From Ogataea parapolymorpha DL-1 (Eukaryota; Ascomycota; Pichiomycetes; Pichiales; Pichiaceae): 64,000 bases of DNA. The DNA is taken from the NCBI RefSeq assembly GCF_000187245.1, contig NC_027860.1:1054001-1118000 (forward strand). Direction: 5' to 3'. Below the pieces are notes generated by a model. That model was not told where the DNA came from. It did not search any database and saw nothing but the letters and a program-made list of their open reading frames with translations. The position numbers and the translations under genes are program-made. This document shows, one piece after another, positions 21,015 to 29,083 of the stretch (within the stretch, counting starts at the first letter, position 1; each line of letters starts with the position of its first letter).

Positions 21015-23093
21015 ATGATGGAGGGCATTGACGATAGCAGCATCCAGCTTTTCAAAAACTCGGAAATTGAAAAACATACAGAATTGCAGCCAATGGCCGA
21101 TAATGGCCTCTTGAGATCAGAAAATCTGAAATTCCATAGTGACAGTGGTAGCGAGCAGTCATCCGACTACTCAGAAGGAGCATCCTCTTGTGGTGAGGAT
21201 GATGAGCTTGAAGAGGAAAACCGCGATTCAAAACAACAGCCATTGACCGGTACTGATGAGAAGGCAGCTGAAAAAGCAGAAAACACAAGCGTCTCTTATG
21301 AAGATGACAGCTTTAGCAAAGAAACTGAAAGCTCCTCCGCCGAAAGGGGGCGTCCTTCAGCTTGTGTGTTTGTGGCCAGTTTATCGTCCAACTTGTCGGA
21401 TGACATCCTTTGCCAATCAGTTAGCAACCATTTCAAGCAGTGGGGTACCATTTCGTTAGTTAAAGTGTTGAGAGATCCTGCAAACAGACCATATGCTTTT
21501 GTTCAATATACCAAGGAAGAGGACGCGAAACGCGCAATTGTAGAAGGCCAGCATTCTCTTTTGAATGGGAGGACTATAAGATGTGAAAAAGCTCGTGTCA
21601 ACCGTACTCTTTACATTGAGACCACAAATAAGGCGCTGCCAGAATCTTCAATCAGGTCCTTTTTAGAAAAGTACGGAGAGATTGAAAAACTGGTCTCTGT
21701 GGATGAGAAATCAAATCTCGTTGATCTACATACTGGATCGCACTCTTACTGGTTTTGCAAGTTTGTGTACCGTCAGGATGCAATTAGTGCCTACGCAAAC
21801 CTGAAAGTTAAACCATTTTGGAATGTTGAATGGGCGCAAAACCTTGAAGACGATTCAAGTGACACTCCTGAAGTGACAATTGACAAATATTCGATTTTTG
21901 TTGGGCAGCTTGATCCAAGAATTAACAGAGATGAGCTGATTGAAAGGTTTGAACAACATGGCAAAATCAAAGAGGCCATCTTGGTGAATAGGCCATTGAA
22001 TAACTTTGCCTTTGTTAAATTTGAGACTAGGAAAGCTGCTGCGTCCGCAGTTGAGAGAGAAAACCATTCGATGTTCAAGTTCAAGACGATTCATGTACAA
22101 TATCGTGAGATGTACAACAATTACAAAAACAAATATTCAAACGAAAGCGGACCAAAATTGAATTTGGCTCCTCCACCTGTGAGTTTCAGAAGAAGACATT
22201 CTTACAATTCGAACAGCAGCAGCAGCAACAACAACACTAGTCATAACTTCTCTGGGAGTAAGCCTAAAAAAGCTCCCAATTTTTACCGGCCGCGATTTGG
22301 TAGTTTCAGTGGTTTTCCCGAACAAGAAATGCAACCATTTTCCTCGTTCAAGAGAAATAATATCTCTAACCCTCCGCCACTAAGGAGATTTTCATTTGGA
22401 GACCACGTTTCGCCGGCAGGTTCATCAGGAAAGGTTTACAAGAATAACTTCGACTTTGTTGGTGCTGGCGCAGGTAGCAAGAATGCCAACGATGCCAGTA
22501 AGAACACCAAGGCATCTGGCACTCAAGCAGAAGATCCAGATGCCATCCTTAGCGACGAGGAAAGGCTATCAAACAACGGGATGACAAGAATTGAGGAGAA
22601 TGACGATGCTACTGTGGGACGCAATACCCATACAGCCTATTCATCAACTACCAACGGAGCTTCCAAAACGACTTATTCGTACACATCCGTCGATGTGGAC
22701 GAGTATTCCCCCAAATTCCCTCCCGTGCATCCAATGGTTGATTCCAAAATGATCTCCAAGATGGGAAGTGCTGGGGGACCTAACTATTATCAATCGCCAG
22801 CTCCCTATTACTACCTTGTACCAACGAAGGATATTGGTGGCTACATGGGCAATGCAGTGTCATCAGGGGTCCACAATCCGGCAATGATGGGAGTTCCTGG
22901 AAATGGTGCTGCAGTGCAGGGAGTTGGAGGACCTCCAACGACCGGGTATTACTACACCTATGCGCCATATGATCCTAATGCCAGTCCTTCTCTTTATCCA
23001 TGCTACATGTATTATAATCCAAACCCGGCCCCTGGCACGCCGACAGAACAAAGCCAGGGATACCTTTCGGAATCATACGAACAGAAGTTTTAG
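21015..23093 (+). CDS. RIE1: Three-RRM cytoplasmic RNA-binding protein, RIE1/YGR250C-like
   Basis: The protein is 692 residues from the first ATG at 21015 (a second ATG follows at 21018). The N-terminus is acidic and serine-rich. Three RRMs follow: about 115-195 (ACVFVASLSSNLSDD with RNP1 RPYAFVQYT), about 197-275 (RTLYIETTNKALPESSIRSF) and about 292-370 (YSIFVGQLDPRINRDE with RNP1 NNFAFVKFE). The C-terminal half is low-complexity: an S/N-rich stretch, then Gly/Pro/Tyr-rich sequence ending in NPNPAPGTPTEQSQ. This plan and the first RRM resemble S. cerevisiae Ygr250c/Rie1, a stress-granule-associated RNA-binding protein. The Tyr-rich disordered tail is of the kind that promotes condensates. 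The unusually long upstream region suggests complex regulation. Confidence 0.65.
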   Translation: MMEGIDDSSIQLFKNSEIEKHTELQPMADNGLLRSENLKFHSDSGSEQSSDYSEGASSCGEDDELEEENRDSKQQPLTGTDEKAAEKAENTSVSYEDDSFSKETESSSAERGRPSACVFVASLSSNLSDDILCQSVSNHFKQWGTISLVKVLRDPANRPYAFVQYTKEEDAKRAIVEGQHSLLNGRTIRCEKARVNRTLYIETTNKALPESSIRSFLEKYGEIEKLVSVDEKSNLVDLHTGSHSYWFCKFVYRQDAISAYANLKVKPFWNVEWAQNLEDDSSDTPEVTIDKYSIFVGQLDPRINRDELIERFEQHGKIKEAILVNRPLNNFAFVKFETRKAAASAVERENHSMFKFKTIHVQYREMYNNYKNKYSNESGPKLNLAPPPVSFRRRHSYNSNSSSSNNNTSHNFSGSKPKKAPNFYRPRFGSFSGFPEQEMQPFSSFKRNNISNPPPLRRFSFGDHVSPAGSSGKVYKNNFDFVGAGAGSKNANDASKNTKASGTQAEDPDAILSDEERLSNNGMTRIEENDDATVGRNTHTAYSSTTNGASKTTYSYTSVDVDEYSPKFPPVHPMVDSKMISKMGSAGGPNYYQSPAPYYYLVPTKDIGGYMGNAVSSGVHNPAMMGVPGNGAAVQGVGGPPTTGYYYTYAPYDPNASPSLYPCYMYYNPNPAPGTPTEQSQGYLSESYEQKF

Positions 23094-23254
23094 CCATTTA
23101 GTATGAGAACCCGAGATTTAATGATTGCTACAATTTGTGTCATGTCCAATGGTAGCTATTACCAGCTCCAATTTTCCTTGCACTTTGTTGCAATTGAAGT
23201 TCATTTTTCATCGTTTTATTGGCTTGTGTATTTGCTGATATTGTTATAATTGTT
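23094..23254 (+). other. Gap between the RNA-binding protein gene and the micro-ORF
   Basis: This short AT-rich gap must contain the 3' end of the RNA-binding protein gene and the promoter of the micro-ORF/SNU71 unit. Nothing else was recognised. Confidence 0.4.
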
Positions 23255-23401
23255 ATGGTTGAAGAAAATGCTAAAAGATTCAATCAGAAGTCAAGGCATA
23301 TATTAGCCAAACCATTGATGGGACATCCATCATTGGGAATTCCCGGAGAAAAGGCTGTGCAACTTTTGGAAAAAAATAATGTAGAAAACAAAGTATTGTA
23401 G
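23255..23401 (+). CDS. Small ORF of 48 codons directly upstream of SNU71
   Basis: An ATG at 23255 opens a 48-residue frame ending TAG at 23399-23401, three bases before the SNU71 ATG. The peptide is basic and not low-complexity, with the segment PLMGHPSLGIPGEKAVQLLE. It looks more protein-like than random frames nearby, but I do not recognise a family. It could be a small protein encoded with SNU71 on one transcript, an upstream ORF that controls SNU71, the last exon of a spliced small gene, or chance. Because SNU71 has no room for a promoter after it, the SNU71 mRNA leader probably includes this frame. Confidence 0.35.
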   Translation: MVEENAKRFNQKSRHILAKPLMGHPSLGIPGEKAVQLLEKNNVENKVL

Positions 23402-23404
23402 GAA

Positions 23405-25066
23405 ATGCCCCAATTCTATCATTTTGGATTTGATAAAGCTCCCAATCTTGAAGGGTCTAAGGCTCTGGATAGGATTAAGAGATCTCATAAAAAGGCTTAT
23501 GATCTTGAGCAAGCTGATCTGAGACCTCTCAGGTTTCCTAATTTTATTAGCCTACGAGATATAGTTTCTATCAGTGGATTCGACACAGTAACGTTGCATG
23601 GCAGTGAATCGAAAGATGGCGGCAGCACGTTGACCAGCCTTGAAGAATACTCTCAATTTAACGGCGAGAATTACGAGTTCAAACATTATATTACCCTTAA
23701 TTTATTTCACGATGATACTGACCCGATCAAATCTCTTCTCACGGTTGGAGTCGAAGGTCTTCCAGAATGTCTTATTCATTCGAATTATCTTACGGACGAT
23801 CTACTGACTTATACCATGAATGAGCTACTCACATCAGTTCCAGTCAAAGTGAATGACGAAAGTGTGCATCTCAACACCAAATTCAGCTGGACTGCGCTTA
23901 ACAACGACATCATCAACTCGAAAATAATATTTATTGAATTTCATGACCTCTTGACTCTGTACTTATTTGATAAAGTGGTGAACAGCGAGAATATAAAGGT
24001 CCGACTGAAGCAGACCGCGCGCATGGCATGTGAGAAGCTGGCCGAGAACATTGAGATTACAGAAATTGACTCTTCCAAGTTCAATGAGCGATTAAGTCAG
24101 ATCGAAAAACATGAGGCTTTGCGAAAAAGGGGGACGCAAACGGTCAATGGACAGGGCCAGGTTTATATGGTGGATCCCAAAGATCTCGAAGACGTTCCTC
24201 CAGATATGCTTGATTTGGTCAAGCAGAATGTGATCAACTTTAGAATGAGAGTTTTGTACCTGGAAAGCCAGAAGAAACAGCAGCAAATGATTAGGGACAA
24301 ACAGTTGAGCAAGATGAAGTTGCGTAGAATGCTGCCTGCTCGCAATGATAGAAATGAGGACGAGTCTGATGAAGAGTTACAGGATGATGGAATTGACGAT
24401 GAGGAATTTAAGAAGCAACAGGAGACACAGGCACAGACAAGGGCAGAAAAAACTTTCTTGATGCGGATACAGCAGACGCGAAAGCGCGACGAGGCTCGCC
24501 TGAAATCCATAGAAGCTTTTCACAAAAATATCGAACACCATGCGTACGAAACGGAATATGTTGTCAACGCACGGAAGCGCTTCCTGGACAGTTTTGTTAG
24601 CGGCATTAAGGATGCTTCGAATAAGATCGATCAGAATTTCAGTTACTACGTGAACCACAGCAATTATCTTGCTTTCCGGAGCAAAAAGAAACAAGACGAG
24701 GAGCGAATGGACGCTATAGACAGAGACGAGGAAGCCAAGGAACGTGATGCAACCGCCGAGCAAGATGAGTTCATGGCCTCGTTCACAAGCAAGCCGGTCA
24801 AGATTTCACTTCGTAAGAAGGAAGAGGCGCCTACTCTATCGGAGGACCAGGTGGACAAAGTCCGGCGCAAAGCAGAAGAGGTTCTTGAAGAGTTTCTGGG
24901 TGTCAGAGAGGAGTCATTGGTTGACTTCATTGTCAGTTTCGTTTCAAACAATTACCACCGTGGCACGGACAATGAAGAGTATCGCGCATTTGTGTCAGAG
25001 TTGGCCGAGACTTTGGATGAGGACGCAGAAACTGCTGTGGACCAGGTGTATAAATGTATAACGTAA
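23405..25066 (+). CDS. SNU71: SNU71, U1 snRNP subunit with C-terminal PWI domain
   Basis: The protein is 553 residues. The N-terminal 250 residues are folded and family-specific. A long charged helical middle follows at about 270-470 (KKQQQMIRDKQLSKMKLRRML, then EDESDEELQDDGIDDEEF). The last 75 residues are a PWI-type domain (EEVLEEFLGVREESLVDFIVSFVS ... VDQVYKCI). This plan matches Snu71, the yeast RBM25-like U1 snRNP component that helps select 5' splice sites with Prp40 and Luc7 (S. cerevisiae protein about 620 residues). The ATG at 23405 follows a small ORF by three bases. The stop overlaps or nearly touches the next gene on the same strand. Confidence 0.85.
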   Translation: MPQFYHFGFDKAPNLEGSKALDRIKRSHKKAYDLEQADLRPLRFPNFISLRDIVSISGFDTVTLHGSESKDGGSTLTSLEEYSQFNGENYEFKHYITLNLFHDDTDPIKSLLTVGVEGLPECLIHSNYLTDDLLTYTMNELLTSVPVKVNDESVHLNTKFSWTALNNDIINSKIIFIEFHDLLTLYLFDKVVNSENIKVRLKQTARMACEKLAENIEITEIDSSKFNERLSQIEKHEALRKRGTQTVNGQGQVYMVDPKDLEDVPPDMLDLVKQNVINFRMRVLYLESQKKQQQMIRDKQLSKMKLRRMLPARNDRNEDESDEELQDDGIDDEEFKKQQETQAQTRAEKTFLMRIQQTRKRDEARLKSIEAFHKNIEHHAYETEYVVNARKRFLDSFVSGIKDASNKIDQNFSYYVNHSNYLAFRSKKKQDEERMDAIDRDEEAKERDATAEQDEFMASFTSKPVKISLRKKEEAPTLSEDQVDKVRRKAEEVLEEFLGVREESLVDFIVSFVSNNYHRGTDNEEYRAFVSELAETLDEDAETAVDQVYKCIT

Positions 25067-28000
25067 GCCAAATGATGAATAGACGAAAAAAAGTTGATTT
25101 TAGTAACATGAAGGAAGGTATGGGGAAGAAGTGCGGGCCATTCTTCCTCGAGCGCACGATAGCCGGATCTGAGGCAGTCAAGGCCTACTTTGCAGATTTC
25201 AGAGTCCGTGTGATTGCGCACGATTCGCGATATAAGGATCTGAATCCCTTGAACAGCAGATCCAAACGCATCTTGACGAGTGCTACTTGGCAGGACCTTT
25301 TAGAGCCTTCAGATTCCATGGATATGTTCAGCAGCGAGCCAGATTACATAAATGAAGTTTGGAAAAGCAAAACAAAGGCACCGGAAGCAAGCAGCCTTGC
25401 CGATCCTGGGGAAGAGAGCACCATGTACGTGAATATTGCAATCAGAAACACTTCGGTGTCCATCAACAACAAGGACAAGACCTTCTTTGAGTCGACTGTG
25501 TGGAGCTGCGCGGTGATACCTGGCTGCCAGGAGTCTGAACTGGAGGATTCTCTACTTGTGTGCCTGGAAAACGGGACGGTGCTACTGTTGCGCGTATTTG
25601 TTTCCGGAGGACATTTCGAACCAATTGTTATTCAGAAACTTCGAACAAGCAGTTTGGGGCCATGTGAGAAGACGAGTATGATTGGATACAAAGTGACAGT
25701 TTACAAAACAGGAAAAATGGTGGCCATTGCTGCCTTTTCCAAGGTGATACGAATAATGCGCATAGAATACGACTCGCACGGTATTCCGTCTTTTGGCGCG
25801 TCGCAGAACATGATAATTGGAGGAGCTCTTGTGGACACAGTGTTTATGGAACCATTGGAGCCAGTGGACAAGGAGTACACCATTTTAGTCAACTTAATTA
25901 CAACAGATGAAAATATTATGAAATTGGAGTACAACGAATTTTACCAATACGATAATCCGTTGAATAGTATCAAGACTCATCCAATACTGCTGTGGAACCT
26001 AGAGGAGGTCCCATACTTTTTGATACCTACAACAAAAACCCAATGTCTTCTCCAAGTCCAGGAAACCAAATGCGTTGTTCATGGAATACATTATATGCTT
26101 TCACGGGACGAGGCAGATGTAACTGAACAAGCCCTTCCGATGATTGGTGGAAAATACATTATACCAAATTCCTACTATATTCCTCAGTATCCAATAACGT
26201 GCTTTCCATGCGAGGACTACGAGGAGGAATTATACGACCAGATCCTTCTGTCAACTGACGTCTCGCTTTGGCTACTGGAAATATTTGGGTCTTCACGCAG
26301 ACGAGATCGTAGAATTCGCTTCAGCGAAATGTTTGTTCAGCCATCTGTGTTCAGTCATTTCTCCCTGGAGGAGATTGCCGAGAGACAGTATTCTCTAACT
26401 TATTTCAATGAGCGAGGATCTGCAGAATATAAAATCATAAACCTCGTTCCGCGTTCAAATGGCCCAGCATTCAAGATGAAGGCGATTGAAGATAAGGGTA
26501 GTCTTCTGAATTGGTTCCCGACCTTTGATTACAAGGTGATACCGGCACAGCGATCCAAGTTGGTCAACGCAACATCCAGCGAGGAATTATGGTGCGTAGG
26601 GCGATGCGAGTCCCGTGGTGCCTTATTTAGTATGCACAAAGGTTACAGGGCTGAAAAGTCGATTCCTGAAACGCGGTTTAAGGATGTGACCCACATTTAT
26701 GGATTCAGGCTTCGGGACCAACCACATTTTGTACTCTCCAGCTTTCAAGAGTCATGGGTAATTGCGTTCATCAACGAAGATGACTCGGGCGATATCACAG
26801 AACTGTCTCAATTTAGGACTAACCAGCGCACTATTTATTTTGGGATGCTACCAGACGGCAGGTTCATTCAGATCTTCGAACATGGGTGGCGGATGGGCAC
26901 ATTTCACTCTAGTGATTTTTTGACCACTTACGTTCACGAAAGGATAATACTGAGCGCGCTCTGGGGAGATATAGTAGTGTTGGCTTACGAATACGGTGAT
27001 GAAATGATCCAGGTCAACATTGAAGCATTCACTATGTCAGGGAAGTCTATAGCCGTTAGCCCAGGCATTATTGGGATCCAGCCATCTTTGATGAAGTTTA
27101 TCACTAGGCACAAACAGCCATACTTGGCAATCGGAACTTACGCCAATAAAATCCACTTCTATCGTCTTGAGGACTATCGGCTACTGCTCTCTGACACACT
27201 TGACCTCTCGAGTCATATCAACGAATTTGTGACTCCACACGATATAGTTTGCACAGAGCACCACTCTCTCATGACATCGAAGGATGGAAGTCTTTTACTA
27301 TACGAGGATGAGAAGTTACTTGCATTATTGAAAATTGGCGAGATACCAGCCAGTCTTCTCCAACAGAGCGAAAGCGAATTTTTCATCGTCACTAAAACGT
27401 TGTGGAAACTTGACTTGACTAAATCGTGCTATCCAGAGAGAATATGGGTTGCAGAGACTGTTGATAGAGGATGTCACGCTGCAGTACTGGTTCCAATGGC
27501 ACACGACGATTTGCTTCCACAGTACGAAGAAGATCAGCTTCTCGCTATTCGCGATGACGGCCTATGCAGTCTGTTTGTGTCTCGCACAATAGACTGGAGC
27601 ATCAAAAAAATCATTCTTGGCTCTACACCATTAAAAATGATGTACTACGAGTACCATAACGTCTTTGTCGTGCTGGTAGCTGGCCCTGAAAAGCTGCTTT
27701 TCGTTGATCACAAGACCAAAAAAGTACTTGCAACAGACCAGGAAGAACAAGTCTTGGCCAAACACGAGCAGCCTTTATCAATATCGGAATGGCATGTGAA
27801 GTCTCGTAGGGTGGAAGAATACACGCATAAGCATCTACTCGTTGGATGCATTGATAAAAGAGATGGCTCGGGGCTTGTCAAAATCATTGAACTCAAAAAA
27901 GTCAAAGACACGGTCTTACTTAAGGTCTTGTACTCATGGACCCAATCCTCGCCAGTTGCTGCCGTCGCACAACTTCCAGACTCCGTCATTATTTATTCTG

Positions 28001-28674
28001 ATCGCAATTCTGTGCGTCTTAGAAAATACAAGCCCTTGGAAAGCAAGCTCAGCGATACCTTTGGCCAACAGTCATTTCCATCCGAGGTTAAGGAAATTAA
28101 TTGCGTTGGTAACCATGTCGCTGTGGTGACCGCCAAAGACTCAGTGTACACTTATCATTATCTTCGAGAACCAAATGGATCTCTTTCGCCTCATCTAAGC
28201 GATCCTGTCAGTCGGGATCTCATGGGTCACTGCATTATACGGGATCCTTTTATCATTGCTGCAGATAGACAACAGCAGACAATACTGGTGATTCCAAATA
28301 ATACGGACTATTACGCTAGCCTTACAACACAAGAAGTTCTTGAGTGGAAAACGCCATTTATTCCACGACTATACGAGTGCGGGTTCGAGCCGTTATGGAG
28401 TGTACCCCAAAGAAATACCAAATTTCTGGCCATGGGACTCAATGGAGAAATTCGGATGTACTACGAAATTACGGAAAATATCTTCGATAAGATATGCAGA
28501 CTCAAGGCCAAACAAGCCCAGAAGAATAAAGAGCAACTGCCATTGCTATTAAGTGACATTCCATCGCTATACCCAGAAAATTCTCCGATCGTCAATGTGG
28601 ACTCGATTACTGATAAATATGAAGAGATAGGCGACTTCGAGCTCGACACATTGATTCATAGCACCATAATATAA
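25054..28674 (+). CDS. DDB1/CPSF160/Rse1-superfamily beta-propeller protein
   Basis: The protein is 1206 residues from the first in-frame ATG (25054), which overlaps the SNU71 3' end by 13 bp. ATGs at 25072 and 25075 would avoid the overlap and are equally likely. Sequence throughout is beta-strand-rich blade repeats. The N-terminal third has the MMS1_N/CPSF-A pattern (DSLLVCLENGTVLLLRVF, then KTGKMVAIAAFSKVIRIMRIEYD). The C-terminal third has a CPSF-A-like propeller (HKHLLVGCIDKRDGSGLVKIIEL, VIIYSDRNSVRLRKYKPLE). Members are Rse1 (SF3b), Cft1 (mRNA cleavage), Mms1 and DDB1 (ubiquitin-ligase adaptors). The size fits any of them and the C-terminal end is divergent, so I give no symbol. Placement directly after SNU71 hints at a splicing role but does not prove it. 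Confidence 0.7.
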   Translation: MYNVSQMMNRRKKVDFSNMKEGMGKKCGPFFLERTIAGSEAVKAYFADFRVRVIAHDSRYKDLNPLNSRSKRILTSATWQDLLEPSDSMDMFSSEPDYINEVWKSKTKAPEASSLADPGEESTMYVNIAIRNTSVSINNKDKTFFESTVWSCAVIPGCQESELEDSLLVCLENGTVLLLRVFVSGGHFEPIVIQKLRTSSLGPCEKTSMIGYKVTVYKTGKMVAIAAFSKVIRIMRIEYDSHGIPSFGASQNMIIGGALVDTVFMEPLEPVDKEYTILVNLITTDENIMKLEYNEFYQYDNPLNSIKTHPILLWNLEEVPYFLIPTTKTQCLLQVQETKCVVHGIHYMLSRDEADVTEQALPMIGGKYIIPNSYYIPQYPITCFPCEDYEEELYDQILLSTDVSLWLLEIFGSSRRRDRRIRFSEMFVQPSVFSHFSLEEIAERQYSLTYFNERGSAEYKIINLVPRSNGPAFKMKAIEDKGSLLNWFPTFDYKVIPAQRSKLVNATSSEELWCVGRCESRGALFSMHKGYRAEKSIPETRFKDVTHIYGFRLRDQPHFVLSSFQESWVIAFINEDDSGDITELSQFRTNQRTIYFGMLPDGRFIQIFEHGWRMGTFHSSDFLTTYVHERIILSALWGDIVVLAYEYGDEMIQVNIEAFTMSGKSIAVSPGIIGIQPSLMKFITRHKQPYLAIGTYANKIHFYRLEDYRLLLSDTLDLSSHINEFVTPHDIVCTEHHSLMTSKDGSLLLYEDEKLLALLKIGEIPASLLQQSESEFFIVTKTLWKLDLTKSCYPERIWVAETVDRGCHAAVLVPMAHDDLLPQYEEDQLLAIRDDGLCSLFVSRTIDWSIKKIILGSTPLKMMYYEYHNVFVVLVAGPEKLLFVDHKTKKVLATDQEEQVLAKHEQPLSISEWHVKSRRVEEYTHKHLLVGCIDKRDGSGLVKIIELKKVKDTVLLKVLYSWTQSSPVAAVAQLPDSVIIYSDRNSVRLRKYKPLESKLSDTFGQQSFPSEVKEINCVGNHVAVVTAKDSVYTYHYLREPNGSLSPHLSDPVSRDLMGHCIIRDPFIIAADRQQQTILVIPNNTDYYASLTTQEVLEWKTPFIPRLYECGFEPLWSVPQRNTKFLAMGLNGEIRMYYEITENIFDKICRLKAKQAQKNKEQLPLLLSDIPSLYPENSPIVNVDSITDKYEEIGDFELDTLIHSTII

Positions 28675-28681
28675 ACAGAAC

Positions 28682-29083
28682 CTAGTTTTTAACCTCCTTT
28701 TTGATTTTGTCCAGAAGATCATTAATTCTAGGAGCCATCAGAGGTTGTCCTGTTCTTGTCTTCGCATTCTTTAGGCTCTTTGTTTTTTGCTCTCTTTGTT
28801 TCTCCTTCTCTTTCATTTGTTGTAACTTTTGCCTTGTCCTCTCTATCTTTTGTAATCTGCTACGCTCCTTGCGTTCCTGTTTTATTTTGATTCTGTCTTG
28901 ATATGTGAGCGGTTTGAATGGCTTTGGTTCTTCAGATTGTGTTTTCTCTTGATTCACCAATTTGAAATAACTTCTCCTCAGGTTTGCCCTATGTGCAAGG
29001 GCCTTTTTGATGTCTCGAGCTAAAGGTTAGTTTGTTTTCGCGCTTTACGTACTCTTTGTCTCTCTGTCATACTTCTTAGACAT
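28682..29083 (-). CDS. FYV7: FYV7, rRNA-processing protein, spliced
   Basis: Two exons, 29053-29083 and 28682-29019, encode 122 residues. Exon 1 gives MSKKYDRETK and exon 2 resumes with RDIKKALAHRANLRRSYFKL. This aligns well with the start of S. cerevisiae Fyv7. The C-terminus (RTGQPLMAPRINDLLDKIKK) is the family signature, and the middle is a highly charged K/E/R helix. Fyv7 is a nucleolar factor needed for small-subunit rRNA processing. Without splicing, translation would stop inside the intron. The stop codon lies 7 bp from the stop of the convergent beta-propeller gene. The start codon overlaps the first ATG of the divergent PPR-like gene. Confidence 0.88.
29020..29052 (-). other. 33-nt intron in FYV7
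   Basis: Donor GTACGT, branch site AACTAAC, acceptor TTTAG. If retained, codons after AAG read AGT ACG TAA and terminate. Removal joins A|CT to give Thr and continues the Fyv7 family sequence. Confidence 0.8.
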
